Below, piece after piece: positions 54,684-63,948 of a DNA stretch of 64,000 nucleotides (position 1 is its first letter; every line of letters begins with the position of its first letter). Source of the stretch: Aquirufa lenticrescens (GTDB lineage Bacteria > Bacteroidota > Bacteroidia > Cytophagales > Spirosomataceae). Under the pieces are notes generated by a model, which searched no databases, was not told the DNA's origin, and saw only the letters and a program-made list of their open reading frames with translations. Where the stretch lies: positions 775,501 through 839,500 of the forward strand of contig NZ_CP049834.1 of the NCBI RefSeq assembly GCF_019916085.1, written 5' to 3'. Position numbers and translations under genes: made by a program.

Positions 54684-55982
54684 TTATTTGGAATTTTCTA
54701 AAAATGCCAAAACACTTTCGAGTTGAATTCCTCGAGAACCTTTAACTAAAAGAAAACTGTCCTGAATCGGATGATCTTGAAGCCAAGTATGTAGGCCAAA
54801 TTTGTCTGGGAAATAATAAGCCGAAGGCAAATTGATTAAGGCGTGCTGCATATGTTGCCCTACTAATAGCACTTTTTCAAAGGATAATCCAGCAATAAGC
54901 TTTCCTAATGAGGCATGTTCTTCAATGGAGGAATCTCCTAATTCAAACATATCCCCTAAAATAAGTAGCTTGGGCGTTCCTTCCGTTTCTGCGAAATGTG
55001 AAATTGCAGCAGACATCGACGATGGATTGGCGTTATAGGCATCCATCAAAACTTGGTTTGATCCTATTTTGATGAATTGAGAACGATGATTATTTGGGAT
55101 ATAGGTGCTTATTCCCGTATTGCATTGCTCGTCGCTTAATTCGAAATATTTACCCACCGCAATGGCTAATTGAATATTCTCAAAATTATAGATGCCTGGT
55201 AAATGGGAATCGATAATTTCACCATTGGCTAGGGCAAAGCGCACCATCGGTTTCGCCTCAACCAGGGTCGTAGGCATCGCTTCGTTCGTATAAACTCCAT
55301 TTTGCATACCTCTTTCGCAGAACATTTCTTGAACCGGGCCTGCTTGCTGAGGTAAAAAGGTGACACCTTTAGAAGCTTGCAAAAAGTCAAAAAGTTCCCC
55401 TTTCCCTTTACGGACCCCTTCGATTCCCCCAAAGCCTTCTAAATGGGCTTTACCGATATTGGTGATCAAACCGTGGGTGGGTTGAGCGATGTCGACGAGT
55501 TCTTTAATGTCTCCTTGCTTGTTCGCACCCATTTCGATCACTGCAATTTCGTGTTCCTTTTTAATGGATAATACGGAAAGCGGAACTCCGATATGGTTGT
55601 TTAGGTTGCCGGTGGTTGCAAAGCAATGGTATTTTTGGGATAATACTGAGAAGATTAATTCCTTCGTAGTGGTCTTTCCGTTCGAACCAGTTAAACCGAC
55701 GATGGGAATCGTTAAGGTTTGGCGGTAGGCGGTTGCCAAGGCTTGAAGGGCCAACAATCCATCTTCTACCAATAAAGTCCGTTCTCCTGCTAAATAATCC
55801 GCATCATCAATGATAGCATACTGAGCGCCTTTTTCTAAAGCTTCCGTTGCCATCGCATTCGCATTAAAATTAGGTCCTTTTAAGGCGAAGAATAAATTTC
55901 CTGCTTGGATTTTTCGGGTATCGGTAGATACACCAGTGGAGGATAAAAACTTTTCTAGAAGTGTTTGTGTATTGACAATCAT
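54684..55982 (-). CDS. murF: UDP-MurNAc-tripeptide--D-Ala-D-Ala ligase MurF
   Basis: MurF adds D-Ala-D-Ala to the peptidoglycan precursor in the cytoplasm. The 432-residue protein has the N-terminal STDTRKIQAGNLFFAL (about 19-34), the ATP loop GLTGSNGKTTTKE near 98-110, NNHIGVPLSVL near 130 and DAYNANPSSM near 310, all typical of Mur ligases and of MurF in particular. It follows the TSUP transporter gene by 30 bases on the same strand. MurB is encoded at 2.9 kb. Confidence 0.95.
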   Translation of the reverse strand: MIVNTQTLLEKFLSSTGVSTDTRKIQAGNLFFALKGPNFNANAMATEALEKGAQYAIIDDADYLAGERTLLVEDGLLALQALATAYRQTLTIPIVGLTGSNGKTTTKELIFSVLSQKYHCFATTGNLNNHIGVPLSVLSIKKEHEIAVIEMGANKQGDIKELVDIAQPTHGLITNIGKAHLEGFGGIEGVRKGKGELFDFLQASKGVTFLPQQAGPVQEMFCERGMQNGVYTNEAMPTTLVEAKPMVRFALANGEIIDSHLPGIYNFENIQLAIAVGKYFELSDEQCNTGISTYIPNNHRSQFIKIGSNQVLMDAYNANPSSMSAAISHFAETEGTPKLLILGDMFELGDSSIEEHASLGKLIAGLSFEKVLLVGQHMQHALINLPSAYYFPDKFGLHTWLQDHPIQDSFLLVKGSRGIQLESVLAFLENSK

Positions 55983-56012
55983 TAGCCTGTTATGACAATT
56001 GACTGCAAATAT

Positions 56013-56945
56013 CTACAAAAATTTTGGAACCCCTAAGATAATCTGACGTAGACTGACGATGATTATGACGATTCCTACGAGAATCATCATCGATTTTACC
56101 GGTAATTTATTGGCTAATCGAGCCGCAATTGGGGCCGCAATGACACCACCTAAAATTAAACCGATGATCACATGTAAATATCCTAGACCGATGACAGCAA
56201 AAAAGGTTAGCGATGAAGCAAGTGAGACGAAGAACTCAGTCAAGTTCACACTTCCGATCGTGTACTTTGGATGACGCCCCGAGGCAATCAGGGTAGAGGA
56301 TACAATCGGCCCCCAACCGCCGCCACCAATGGAATCTAAATAGCCACCAAAGAGTGCTAGCCAGCCTACTCGTTTCAATTGACGTTTTTCTTGACGTTTA
56401 ATTAGGGCCTTACGAATGATAATGGCACCTAAGAATAAAGTATAAACGGAAACAATCGGTTTGATGTATCCAGCATAATCTTCTAAACTCGATAAGACAT
56501 AAGCTCCTAAGATAGCTCCAATCACTCCTGGAATCACGAGTGTCTTAAATAATTTGGAATTCACATTGCCAAACTTCAAGTGCATATACCCTGAAACTCC
56601 AGATGTAAACACCTCGGAGGCGTGAACGCTCGCTGAGGCGGCGGCAGGGGTGATACCTACGGACAATAAAAAGGTCGTTGCCGTTACGCCATAGGCCATT
56701 CCCAAAGCCCCGTCAATCATTTGGGCAATAAATCCTCCTAAAACATAATATAAAATGGAAGAATCAACCGTATTAAACACGGCGATGACTTTTTCTGCAG
56801 TAAGGTACGTGAATAAAAGATGCCCCACGATCATCAATGCCAGCGCATTGCTAATGTGAATAATTACTTCAGTGATGCTACGATCACGCATCCAGATGGT
56901 TTGGATGGCATTAAAAATACTCGGAAAATTTCTTTTAGGAGGCAT
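56013..56945 (-). CDS. TSUP-family (TauE/SafE) membrane transporter
   Basis: The 310-residue protein has about eight hydrophobic segments and the paired family motifs IDGALGMAYGVTATTFLLS (about 80-98) and LDSIGGGGWGPIVSSTLI near 205. TSUP proteins move sulfite, sulfonates or other anions through the inner membrane; the substrate here is unknown. An N-terminal extension of about 60 residues includes one extra hydrophobic helix. It has a well-matched promoter and precedes murF. Confidence 0.85.
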   Translation of the reverse strand: MPPKRNFPSIFNAIQTIWMRDRSITEVIIHISNALALMIVGHLLFTYLTAEKVIAVFNTVDSSILYYVLGGFIAQMIDGALGMAYGVTATTFLLSVGITPAAASASVHASEVFTSGVSGYMHLKFGNVNSKLFKTLVIPGVIGAILGAYVLSSLEDYAGYIKPIVSVYTLFLGAIIIRKALIKRQEKRQLKRVGWLALFGGYLDSIGGGGWGPIVSSTLIASGRHPKYTIGSVNLTEFFVSLASSLTFFAVIGLGYLHVIIGLILGGVIAAPIAARLANKLPVKSMMILVGIVIIIVSLRQIILGVPKFL

Positions 56946-56963
56946 AGACTTTTTAATTCCCTA

Positions 56964-56994
56964 CAAAGCTAATAGACTTTACTTAATCTACCAA
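56964..56994 (-). promoter_or_regulatory. Promoter of the TSUP gene
   Basis: On the minus strand TTG at 56992-56994 and TAGCTTTG at 56964-56971 are separated by 20 bases, which fits the Bacteroidota consensus. The -7 box is 18 bases before the ATG. Confidence 0.6.
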
Positions 56995-57063
56995 CAAAGT
57001 AGAGTAAATATTTTTTCATAAAAAAGCCGTAATTTGCATCTCCTTTTACAATAAATACATTTT

Positions 57064-59880
57064 ATGCGTACAGAGTATCAGTTTAGAGAGATCGAGAAAG
57101 CTTGGCAATCGTTTTGGGAAGCCAATAAAACATTCCAGGCTCAGGTAAATCCAGCGAAGCCCAAATATTATGTCTTAGACATGTTCCCGTATCCATCGGG
57201 TGCAGGATTACACGTGGGTCATCCGCTGGGGTATATTGCCTCTGATATTATGGCGCGCTACAAGCGTTTACAGGGTTATGAGGTGTTGCACCCGATGGGG
57301 TTCGACTCTTTTGGCTTACCTGCTGAGCAATATGCAATCCAAACAGGTCAGCATCCTGCCATTACGACAGAACAAAATATCGCTCGTTACATTGAGCAAT
57401 TAAAGAATATGGGCTTCTCTTTCGATTGGTCGAGAGAGGTCAGAACTTCTGATGCATCTTATTACAAGTGGACTCAGTGGATTTTTATGCAATTATTCAA
57501 TTCTTGGTATAACCAGGAATCAGATAAAGCGGAGTCTATTGAAACCTTGAAGACTATTTTAGGGGCCAAAGGTTCGATCGGATTAAAAGCAGTTTGCGAT
57601 GAAGAGGTCACTCGAATCACCGCGGAGCAATGGAATGCGATGTCTGCGGACGAGCAATATGCGTATTTATTGAGCTTCCGTCTAGCTTATTTGGATGACT
57701 CAGTGGTAAACTGGTGTCCACAATTAGGGACGGTTTTAGCGAATGATGAAGTCAAAGACGGAGTTTCAGAGCGCGGCGGTTACCCAGTGGAGCAGAAGAA
57801 AATGCGCCAATGGTCGATGCGCATCACAGCCTATGCTGATCGTTTATTAAGAGGATTAGACGAGGTGGATTGGGCTGATTCTTTGAAAGAGCAGCAACGC
57901 AATTGGATTGGAAAATCGATCGGAACGGATGTGGAATTTGCCATTGAAAACGTTTCAGATAAGAAAATAAAAGTATTTACTACACGTGTGGATACCATTT
58001 ATGGGGTTTCCTTTATGGTGTTAGCGCCAGAGCACGAGTGGGTTTCAGAATTGACGACACCTGGGCAGAAAGAAGAGGTGGAAGAATATGTGAATTGGGC
58101 CAAAACCCGTTCAGAACTTGACCGCGTCTCGGAAGTAAAAACCGTTTCAGGAGTATTTACTGGAACTTATGTCATTAACCCAGTGAACCAAGAACGTGTT
58201 CCTTTATTCCTTGCAGACTATGTGTTAGCCGGTTATGGAACAGGTGCAGTGATGGGCGTGCCATCGGGAGATCAGCGTGACTGGAATTTTGCGAAGCATT
58301 TTGACTTGCCTATTCCGGCTATTTTAGATGGCCAAAAAGACATCGACAAACAAGCAGATCCTACGAAAGAGGGGAAATACATTCATTCCGGAATGATTAA
58401 TGGAATGGAATATAAGGAAGCGACGAATACCTTAATCGCTTGGTTAGAGGAGAACGGAATTGGAAAAGGAAAGGTACAATATCGAATGCGCAACGCGGTG
58501 TTTAGCCGTCAACGCTATTGGGGCGAACCTGTTCCGGTGTATTTCAAACCAACGGCCTCAGGCGATTTATTGCCTTATTTAATCGAGGAGTCTGAATTGC
58601 CCTTGGAACTACCTAAAATAGATAAATACCTGCCTACTGAGACGGGAGAACCTCCTTTAGGACGGGCGGCAGCTGATTGGAAATACAAAGGACAATACGA
58701 TTACGAATGGTCTACGATGCCAGGATGGGCAGGCTCTTCATGGTATTGGTATCGCTATATGGATGCCACGAATTCAGGCGAATTCGCTTCGAAAGAAGCG
58801 ATTAACTACTGGAAAGCGGTGGATTTGTACATCGGTGGATCGGAGCACGCGACGGGTCACTTGTTGTATTCTCGTTTTTGGAACAAATTCTTAAAAGATT
58901 TAGGCTATGTACCGGAAGAGGAATTTGCGAAGAAATTGATCAACCAAGGGATGATTCAAGGGCGTTCGAACTTTGTTTATCGCTTAAAGGATTCTGCCAA
59001 AGTCACTTTTGTCTCTCACGGCTTGAAAGATCAATATGATGTCGCGGCACTTCACGTGGACGTAAATATCGTAGAAAATGATGTGTTAGACCTAGAGGCC
59101 TTCAAAAAATCCAGAAATGACGTGCCTGCGGATGCGGAATTTATTTTAGAAGACGGCAAATATGTGTGCGGTTGGGAAGTGGAGAAGATGTCGAAATCGA
59201 AGTTTAACGTCGTTAATCCGGATGATTTAATTGCCAAATACGGCGCAGACACCCTTCGTGTCTACGAGATGTTCCTTGGACCTTTAGAGCAATTTAAGCC
59301 TTGGAACACGAACAGTATTTCGGGATCGCATAATTTCTTGCGCAAGGTTTGGCGTTTATTCTTTGATGACAACACGAACACTTCGAAAATTGTGGACATA
59401 CCTGCGACTCCGGAAGAATTGAAAGTATTGCACACGGCGATTCGCAAAGTGCAAGATGATTTAGATCGCTTCTCGTTCAATACGGTCGTTTCGACTTTGA
59501 TGATTTGCGTGAATGATTTGGGAGCCTTAAAATGTCACAAGAAATCAGTATTACGCGAATTAGTGATCTTGCTGTCTCCTTACGCTCCGCACATTGCAGA
59601 AGAATTGTGGGCCGCTTTAGGCGAGCAGGAGGGAAGTATATCCTATGCTTCATTCCCTGCATTCAACGCTGCTTTCTTAGAGGAAAATGATTTCAATTAC
59701 CCGATTTCATTCAATGGTAAAGTGAAGTTAACGCTTGCTTTCCCAGTGACGGCAACGCCAGCGGAAATTGAGGCTGCTGTTTTAGCGAATGAGCAAGTAA
59801 CAAAGCATTTAGAAGGCAAGACCCCATCGAAAGTGATTGTCGTACCGAAACGGATTGTGAATATCGTCTTAGGTAAATAA
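57064..59880 (+). CDS. leuS: Leucyl-tRNA synthetase
   Basis: LeuS charges tRNA-Leu and edits mischarged products. The 938-residue protein has the class I HIGH-type motif YPSGAGLHVGHPLGY near 40-54, the editing domain (about 300-520) with TRVDTIYGVSFMVLAPEH and GTGAVMGVPSGDQRDWNF, the KMSKS motif in VEKMSKSKFNVV near 705 and an anticodon-binding region after about 760. An insertion around residues 150-205 (TLKTILGAKGSIGLKAV) is longer than in E. coli and looks normal for Bacteroidota. It is a single gene with its own terminator. Confidence 0.97.
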   Translation: MRTEYQFREIEKAWQSFWEANKTFQAQVNPAKPKYYVLDMFPYPSGAGLHVGHPLGYIASDIMARYKRLQGYEVLHPMGFDSFGLPAEQYAIQTGQHPAITTEQNIARYIEQLKNMGFSFDWSREVRTSDASYYKWTQWIFMQLFNSWYNQESDKAESIETLKTILGAKGSIGLKAVCDEEVTRITAEQWNAMSADEQYAYLLSFRLAYLDDSVVNWCPQLGTVLANDEVKDGVSERGGYPVEQKKMRQWSMRITAYADRLLRGLDEVDWADSLKEQQRNWIGKSIGTDVEFAIENVSDKKIKVFTTRVDTIYGVSFMVLAPEHEWVSELTTPGQKEEVEEYVNWAKTRSELDRVSEVKTVSGVFTGTYVINPVNQERVPLFLADYVLAGYGTGAVMGVPSGDQRDWNFAKHFDLPIPAILDGQKDIDKQADPTKEGKYIHSGMINGMEYKEATNTLIAWLEENGIGKGKVQYRMRNAVFSRQRYWGEPVPVYFKPTASGDLLPYLIEESELPLELPKIDKYLPTETGEPPLGRAAADWKYKGQYDYEWSTMPGWAGSSWYWYRYMDATNSGEFASKEAINYWKAVDLYIGGSEHATGHLLYSRFWNKFLKDLGYVPEEEFAKKLINQGMIQGRSNFVYRLKDSAKVTFVSHGLKDQYDVAALHVDVNIVENDVLDLEAFKKSRNDVPADAEFILEDGKYVCGWEVEKMSKSKFNVVNPDDLIAKYGADTLRVYEMFLGPLEQFKPWNTNSISGSHNFLRKVWRLFFDDNTNTSKIVDIPATPEELKVLHTAIRKVQDDLDRFSFNTVVSTLMICVNDLGALKCHKKSVLRELVILLSPYAPHIAEELWAALGEQEGSISYASFPAFNAAFLEENDFNYPISFNGKVKLTLAFPVTATPAEIEAAVLANEQVTKHLEGKTPSKVIVVPKRIVNIVLGK

Positions 59881-59913
59881 AAAAAAGGCTCCTCGATCTG
59901 AGGAGCCTTTTTT
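59881..59913. terminator. Two-way terminator between leuS and the Spy/CpxP-like gene
   Basis: A run of A precedes GGCTCCT, a short loop, AGGAGCC and six T. The perfect hairpin lies at the leuS stop and eight bases before the stop of the convergent gene. Confidence 0.9.
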
Positions 59914-59920
59914 AGGTTGA

Positions 59921-60280
59921 TTATTCTCTTGGAGGTCCACCTTGACGCGTTTGGCTTTGCATCGTTTTGTATTTCTCCAATTGTTCTGGAGTTAAGATCG
60001 CTTTGAATTGCTCTGCTTGCGCATCGTTTGCTTTTTTCATCTCAGCCATCATCTCTTCTCTTTCCATTCCTTGCTCGCGCAATTCCATCATCTTTTTCAT
60101 ACGAGCTGCAATTAAGGGTTCCACTTTGGCAACTTGATCTTTCGATAAACTTAATTCTGTCGTCATGCGATCTACCTGACGTTGTACCATCGCTTGAGGA
60201 TCCATTCCTTGTGCATGGATACTTGTACTGAATGCCATCATTGCTACAACGAAGGCGAAAATTGTGCTAATCTTTTTCAT
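59921..60280 (-). CDS. Periplasmic Spy/CpxP-like small protein
   Basis: The 119-residue product has a signal peptide (about 1-23, ending SIHAQ), then a charged helical protein with a methionine-rich stretch (MKKMMELREQGMEREEMMAEM near 65) and an ILTPEQLEKYK ending. The LTxxQ-type helix resembles periplasmic Spy/CpxP chaperones and similar small Bacteroidota proteins. Metal or stress sensing is only an inference. It follows eboF by one base on the same strand and might be read through from the Ebo genes. Confidence 0.65.
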   Translation of the reverse strand: MKKISTIFAFVVAMMAFSTSIHAQGMDPQAMVQRQVDRMTTELSLSKDQVAKVEPLIAARMKKMMELREQGMEREEMMAEMKKANDAQAEQFKAILTPEQLEKYKTMQSQTRQGGPPRE

Positions 60281-60281
60281 A

Positions 60282-61646
60282 TTATGTTGGAAAAATAGTT
60301 TCCCAAATATATTGATATACTTGAGTTGCTGTTATCTGTTTGTCGATATTTTGCGACGAAATGAAAACAGGATAATAGGCCTCATCGCAGAAAGGACTTC
60401 CGTGAGAGCCTTTTACTAGGCTAGCATCGAGCGGAATTACGTCCATTCTGTAACGGAAACCTAAGAGCTTACGCGCTAATTTATACGCCGCTCTGAGCTT
60501 TATAAAAGGGTTTTTAGGATCCATGAACATTTCCACTGGGTCGTAACCTGGTTTTTTGAAGATGTCCACACAGCGAGCGAAGTCCGGCGCTTTCGCATCG
60601 TCTAACCAATAATAATAGGTAAACCATTTGTCAGAATCTGCGACCAAAACCAGATCGCCGCAACGGTCGTGTGCAATCTGGTAGTCTTCGAGTTCTTTTC
60701 CACTGAGGATTTTAGTGATGCCCGGAACCTTTTCGAAGATGGCTCTGATTTCGGATGGATTCTTACAATAAATATGCGCAATCTGATGGTCTGAAACGGC
60801 GAAAGCTTCGCTCGCACCTGGATCCAATAATTCCAAACCTTGTTCTTCTCGAATGGCGATTTTACCTGCCTCGCGTAATACGCGATTTAAATGAATCGGT
60901 GTATGGACATCGTTGATACCGTATTCGGATAACAAGATGATCTCAGCGTTTTTAGCCTCGAAATGAGTAATTAACTGTTCTAATACCTGATCTATTTCTT
61001 TTAACTCTTTTGCAATAGCTGGTAAATCCACCCCAAACTTCTGGAGACAATAGTCTAAATGCGGCAGGTAAATCAAGTTCAGCGTAGGATCGTACTTTTC
61101 ATCTACATAGATGGACGCATCCGCAATCCATTGGGTGGATTTAATATTCGCATTCGGACCCCAAAAATTAAACAAAGGGAATGTACCCAGTTTAGCCTGT
61201 AATTCATCTCGTAGTGTGGCAGGAAACGAATAGCAATCCGGCGCCTTCACTCCATCCGAATGGTATTGGGGACGGGGAGTTACCGAATAATCCGCAGACG
61301 AATACATGTTGTACCACCAGAACATTTTGGCGCAAGTGAAATTCGAATCTTTCCTCTTCGCTGCCTCCCAGATTTTTTCAGCCCCCACTAAAGAATTCGA
61401 CTGTTTCCAAAACTTCACTTCCGAATCCGTCTTATCATACCAACCATTCCCCACGATACCGTGCTCTGATGGGTTTTTGCCCGTCAAATATACGGTCTGG
61501 GAGGTAGTTGTTACCGCCGGAAAAGGAGGCTGGATTTTTTGAATTTGCTTCTTTTGGATATAGGCATACAAAAAGGGAGTGTACTCAGCGGAAATGACAC
61601 TTTCGCTGAGCCCTACCACGTCGATAACGGCAGTCTTTTTCATCAT
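60282..61646 (-). CDS. eboF: EboF-like alkaline-phosphatase-family protein
   Basis: The 454-residue protein is of the alkaline phosphatase / nucleotide pyrophosphatase superfamily. The Thr nucleophile is in TTTSQTVYLTGKNPSEHG near 46-63; metal ligands are likely in LLSEYGINDVHTPIH near 240 and SDHQIAHI near 282. No signal peptide or membrane helix is seen. Its four-base overlap with an EboE gene, with EboD upstream, identifies it as EboF, a component of the Ebo cluster. Its substrate is unknown. The ATG at 61646 overlaps the eboE stop (ATGATGA). Confidence 0.85.
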   Translation of the reverse strand: MMKKTAVIDVVGLSESVISAEYTPFLYAYIQKKQIQKIQPPFPAVTTTSQTVYLTGKNPSEHGIVGNGWYDKTDSEVKFWKQSNSLVGAEKIWEAAKRKDSNFTCAKMFWWYNMYSSADYSVTPRPQYHSDGVKAPDCYSFPATLRDELQAKLGTFPLFNFWGPNANIKSTQWIADASIYVDEKYDPTLNLIYLPHLDYCLQKFGVDLPAIAKELKEIDQVLEQLITHFEAKNAEIILLSEYGINDVHTPIHLNRVLREAGKIAIREEQGLELLDPGASEAFAVSDHQIAHIYCKNPSEIRAIFEKVPGITKILSGKELEDYQIAHDRCGDLVLVADSDKWFTYYYWLDDAKAPDFARCVDIFKKPGYDPVEMFMDPKNPFIKLRAAYKLARKLLGFRYRMDVIPLDASLVKGSHGSPFCDEAYYPVFISSQNIDKQITATQVYQYIWETIFPT

Positions 61647-62797
61647 CCTAATAAGTCTGTGATGGTTTTTATTTCGCGGCTAATCGATTCAGCCATCGGT
61701 ACTTGGAAGGCAGGAGGTAATACGCCCCAGGTATAGGTTTCGATTTCCAAATGATTCGTAAACGGGCTAGCCTTTTGGATAGCGAGCGTTTCTCGGATTT
61801 CTTTTTGAGTGGATCCTAATAAACCATAGGTTTCTAAAAAGAGGGGCACGTGGAAATGCACCCGCCATTCATCGTATGTATTAGGCTTATAGGCCGCAAA
61901 GGCCTCATCCAGATCCTTAAATTCTTGGTACGAACCGTCTTTGCGCAAGGCTTTGACCTGATGCAAATAAACGGGTTCCTGGTATTTCTGTAATTCTGCG
62001 ATCTTTTCTACTTCCTGTTCTCTTAAATCGACGCGTAGGGCAGAACTAATTTGAATCTTTCCAATAGGTATGTTTTTAGCTTTCAGTTCCTGAATACTTG
62101 CCTCAGGTGCATCAAAGCTTACTCCATAATGGCAGATGTCAAAGCACAATTGGATGTGTTTTCTGATCAAATCTGGATTTCCTGAAGGCAACAATACCTG
62201 CTCGTACCAAGCCACAAAATCGCTGTGATTGCTCAATAAGCCATCCGGCTCCGGTTCGATATCAAGGTGGATGATTTTACCCGTGTTTTTCTCAATCTTA
62301 GCTAATACATCAACTACTTCCAATAGATGTTGAGTCGATGCCCGCATCGCTTGCTGGCGCTCTTCTGCTGTATTCCACCAGTATTTATAAGACAGGGGAG
62401 AGGTAGAAATACCTCCCTCATTTTCTGTTAAAAGTGCAGCTAAAATATGCGCTAAACGAATTGTATAATCCCTTCTATCCGTCGTAGTCCAATCGGGTGC
62501 GTGCACTTGATCTTTTACGATGGTGTTGTGAAAACCTCCGTAAGGGAATCCGTTGAGAGTAAAAACGTAGAGATTTTGCTCAGAAAGCCACGTTTGTAAA
62601 TCCTTTAAAGCCGCATGCTCTTGCAAATCAATACTCGCTTGATTGGCAAATCGCAAACCTAAACCCATCGGCTGGTCTGGCGAAACCTGTGTCTTTACCG
62701 CAGGAACGTGCTGCTTTAATTGCGCAAAATGTTCTGACCAAATCTCTCCGGTATGAATATTACTGCAATAACTCAGGTGTCCGTAAGGCGTTTTCAT
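61643..62797 (-). CDS. eboE: EboE-like TIM-barrel metabolite-traffic protein
   Basis: The 384-residue protein has a xylose-isomerase-like TIM-barrel pattern: GFPYGGFHNTIVKDQVH near 84-100, IHLDIEPEPDGLLSN near 190 and LCFDICHYGVSF near 228, with acidic residues and histidines placed as in a metal site. It begins MKTPYGHLSYCSNIHTGE, typical of EboE. In cyanobacteria the Ebo genes are needed to export a scytonemin precursor to the periplasm; the product here is unknown. It lies between eboD (one-base gap) and eboF (four-base overlap). Confidence 0.88.
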   Translation of the reverse strand: MKTPYGHLSYCSNIHTGEIWSEHFAQLKQHVPAVKTQVSPDQPMGLGLRFANQASIDLQEHAALKDLQTWLSEQNLYVFTLNGFPYGGFHNTIVKDQVHAPDWTTTDRRDYTIRLAHILAALLTENEGGISTSPLSYKYWWNTAEERQQAMRASTQHLLEVVDVLAKIEKNTGKIIHLDIEPEPDGLLSNHSDFVAWYEQVLLPSGNPDLIRKHIQLCFDICHYGVSFDAPEASIQELKAKNIPIGKIQISSALRVDLREQEVEKIAELQKYQEPVYLHQVKALRKDGSYQEFKDLDEAFAAYKPNTYDEWRVHFHVPLFLETYGLLGSTQKEIRETLAIQKASPFTNHLEIETYTWGVLPPAFQVPMAESISREIKTITDLLG

Positions 62798-62798
62798 A

Positions 62799-63944
62799 TT
62801 AGGCGATTTGTTCCAAGTAATCGACTGATTTTTTGATGAGATCGAAATCCATCTCGTGCACTTCCACGCCTTTGCCTACATGTTCTAGCAAGGTGATGGT
62901 TAATTGCCCGCCTAAGTGTTCTCTGAACTCATTTAAGCCGTTCGTTAAATTGATTTTGTCATTTTCTGCCAAAGCAGGGTGAAATATCGCAAAACCTAGT
63001 TTTTTCAACAAGTGGATGATGCGATCTACGTCTTCTTTCGTCAAATGACCGATCAAGTGCGAATAGACGCTATCTAACGCTATTCCAATCGCCACCGCTT
63101 CTCCGTGACGGATCTTGAAATCGCTTAAGTATTCTAATTTATGTGCTGCCCAATGGCCAAAATCCAAGGGTCTAGCCGAACCAAGCTCAAAAGGATCACC
63201 ACTCGCAATATGTTGCATATGCAGCGAAGCGCAGCGGTAAATCTGCTCAATCATCACAGACTTGTCTCGCTGGTTCATTGCATCCGCATTTTCTTCTAAC
63301 CAGGTAAAAAAGCTGATGTCTTTAATCAGGGAAACTTTAACAGCTTCCGCAATTCCCGAACGCCAATCGCGCTCACCTAAACTCTCTAGGAACGAATAAT
63401 CGTTAAATACGGCTACAGGAGGCGCGAACGTACCTAGGAAATTCTTCTTGCCTAGGTAATTGACGCTGTTTTTTACCCCTACACCCGAATCGTTTTGGGA
63501 TAATACAGTCGTCGGTATCCGGATGAATTTCACGCCTCTATGGGAAATGGCAGCGGCATAGCCGGCCATATCTAAGAAAGCCCCACCACCGATGCAGGCC
63601 ACAAACGAGTGGCGATCGATTCCGTGTTCATCTAATGCGCGAATTACTTCTTCGTAAAAGCGTGGGTCGTTTTTACACACTTCTCCACCTGGAAGAACCA
63701 GAATTTCTGGGGCTAAATCAGCAGGAGAATGCGCTTGAAAATAACTGACAATCTCTGCGGTTAATTGAGTCTGAATATCCGTTATCCCTTTATCGAGTAC
63801 AAAAAGAATCTTTTTACGAAAGCTAGGGTTGCCAAAGTTTTGGACAAAATCAGCAAAAACGCGATTTTCAGGCGCAAATAAACGCTCCGTGAAGAATACC
63901 TCGTAAGAATAGGGTACCTGAAAATGTTGTTTTAAAGATTGCAT
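62799..63944 (-). CDS. eboD: EboD: 3-dehydroquinate-synthase-like enzyme
   Basis: The 381-residue protein belongs to the dehydroquinate synthase fold, with the NAD loop CIGGGAFLDMAGYAAA near 115, IPTTVLSQNDSGVGVKNSVN near 140 and metal-site residues in SGIAEAVKVSLI near 198, FGHWAAHKLE near 260 and IRHGEAVAIG near 277. The neighbours eboE and eboF make it EboD, so it should not be taken as the shikimate enzyme AroB without proof. It is the second visible gene of the cluster and starts four bases after the stop of the upstream gene. Confidence 0.87.
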   Translation of the reverse strand: MQSLKQHFQVPYSYEVFFTERLFAPENRVFADFVQNFGNPSFRKKILFVLDKGITDIQTQLTAEIVSYFQAHSPADLAPEILVLPGGEVCKNDPRFYEEVIRALDEHGIDRHSFVACIGGGAFLDMAGYAAAISHRGVKFIRIPTTVLSQNDSGVGVKNSVNYLGKKNFLGTFAPPVAVFNDYSFLESLGERDWRSGIAEAVKVSLIKDISFFTWLEENADAMNQRDKSVMIEQIYRCASLHMQHIASGDPFELGSARPLDFGHWAAHKLEYLSDFKIRHGEAVAIGIALDSVYSHLIGHLTKEDVDRIIHLLKKLGFAIFHPALAENDKINLTNGLNEFREHLGGQLTITLLEHVGKGVEVHEMDFDLIKKSVDYLEQIA

Positions 63945-63948
63945 AGGT

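Noticed and set aside
62799-63944. Naming this gene aroB because aroK and aroQ are in the window
   Set aside because: Its neighbours are eboE and eboF and it is not near the other shikimate genes; the EboD subfamily fits better.
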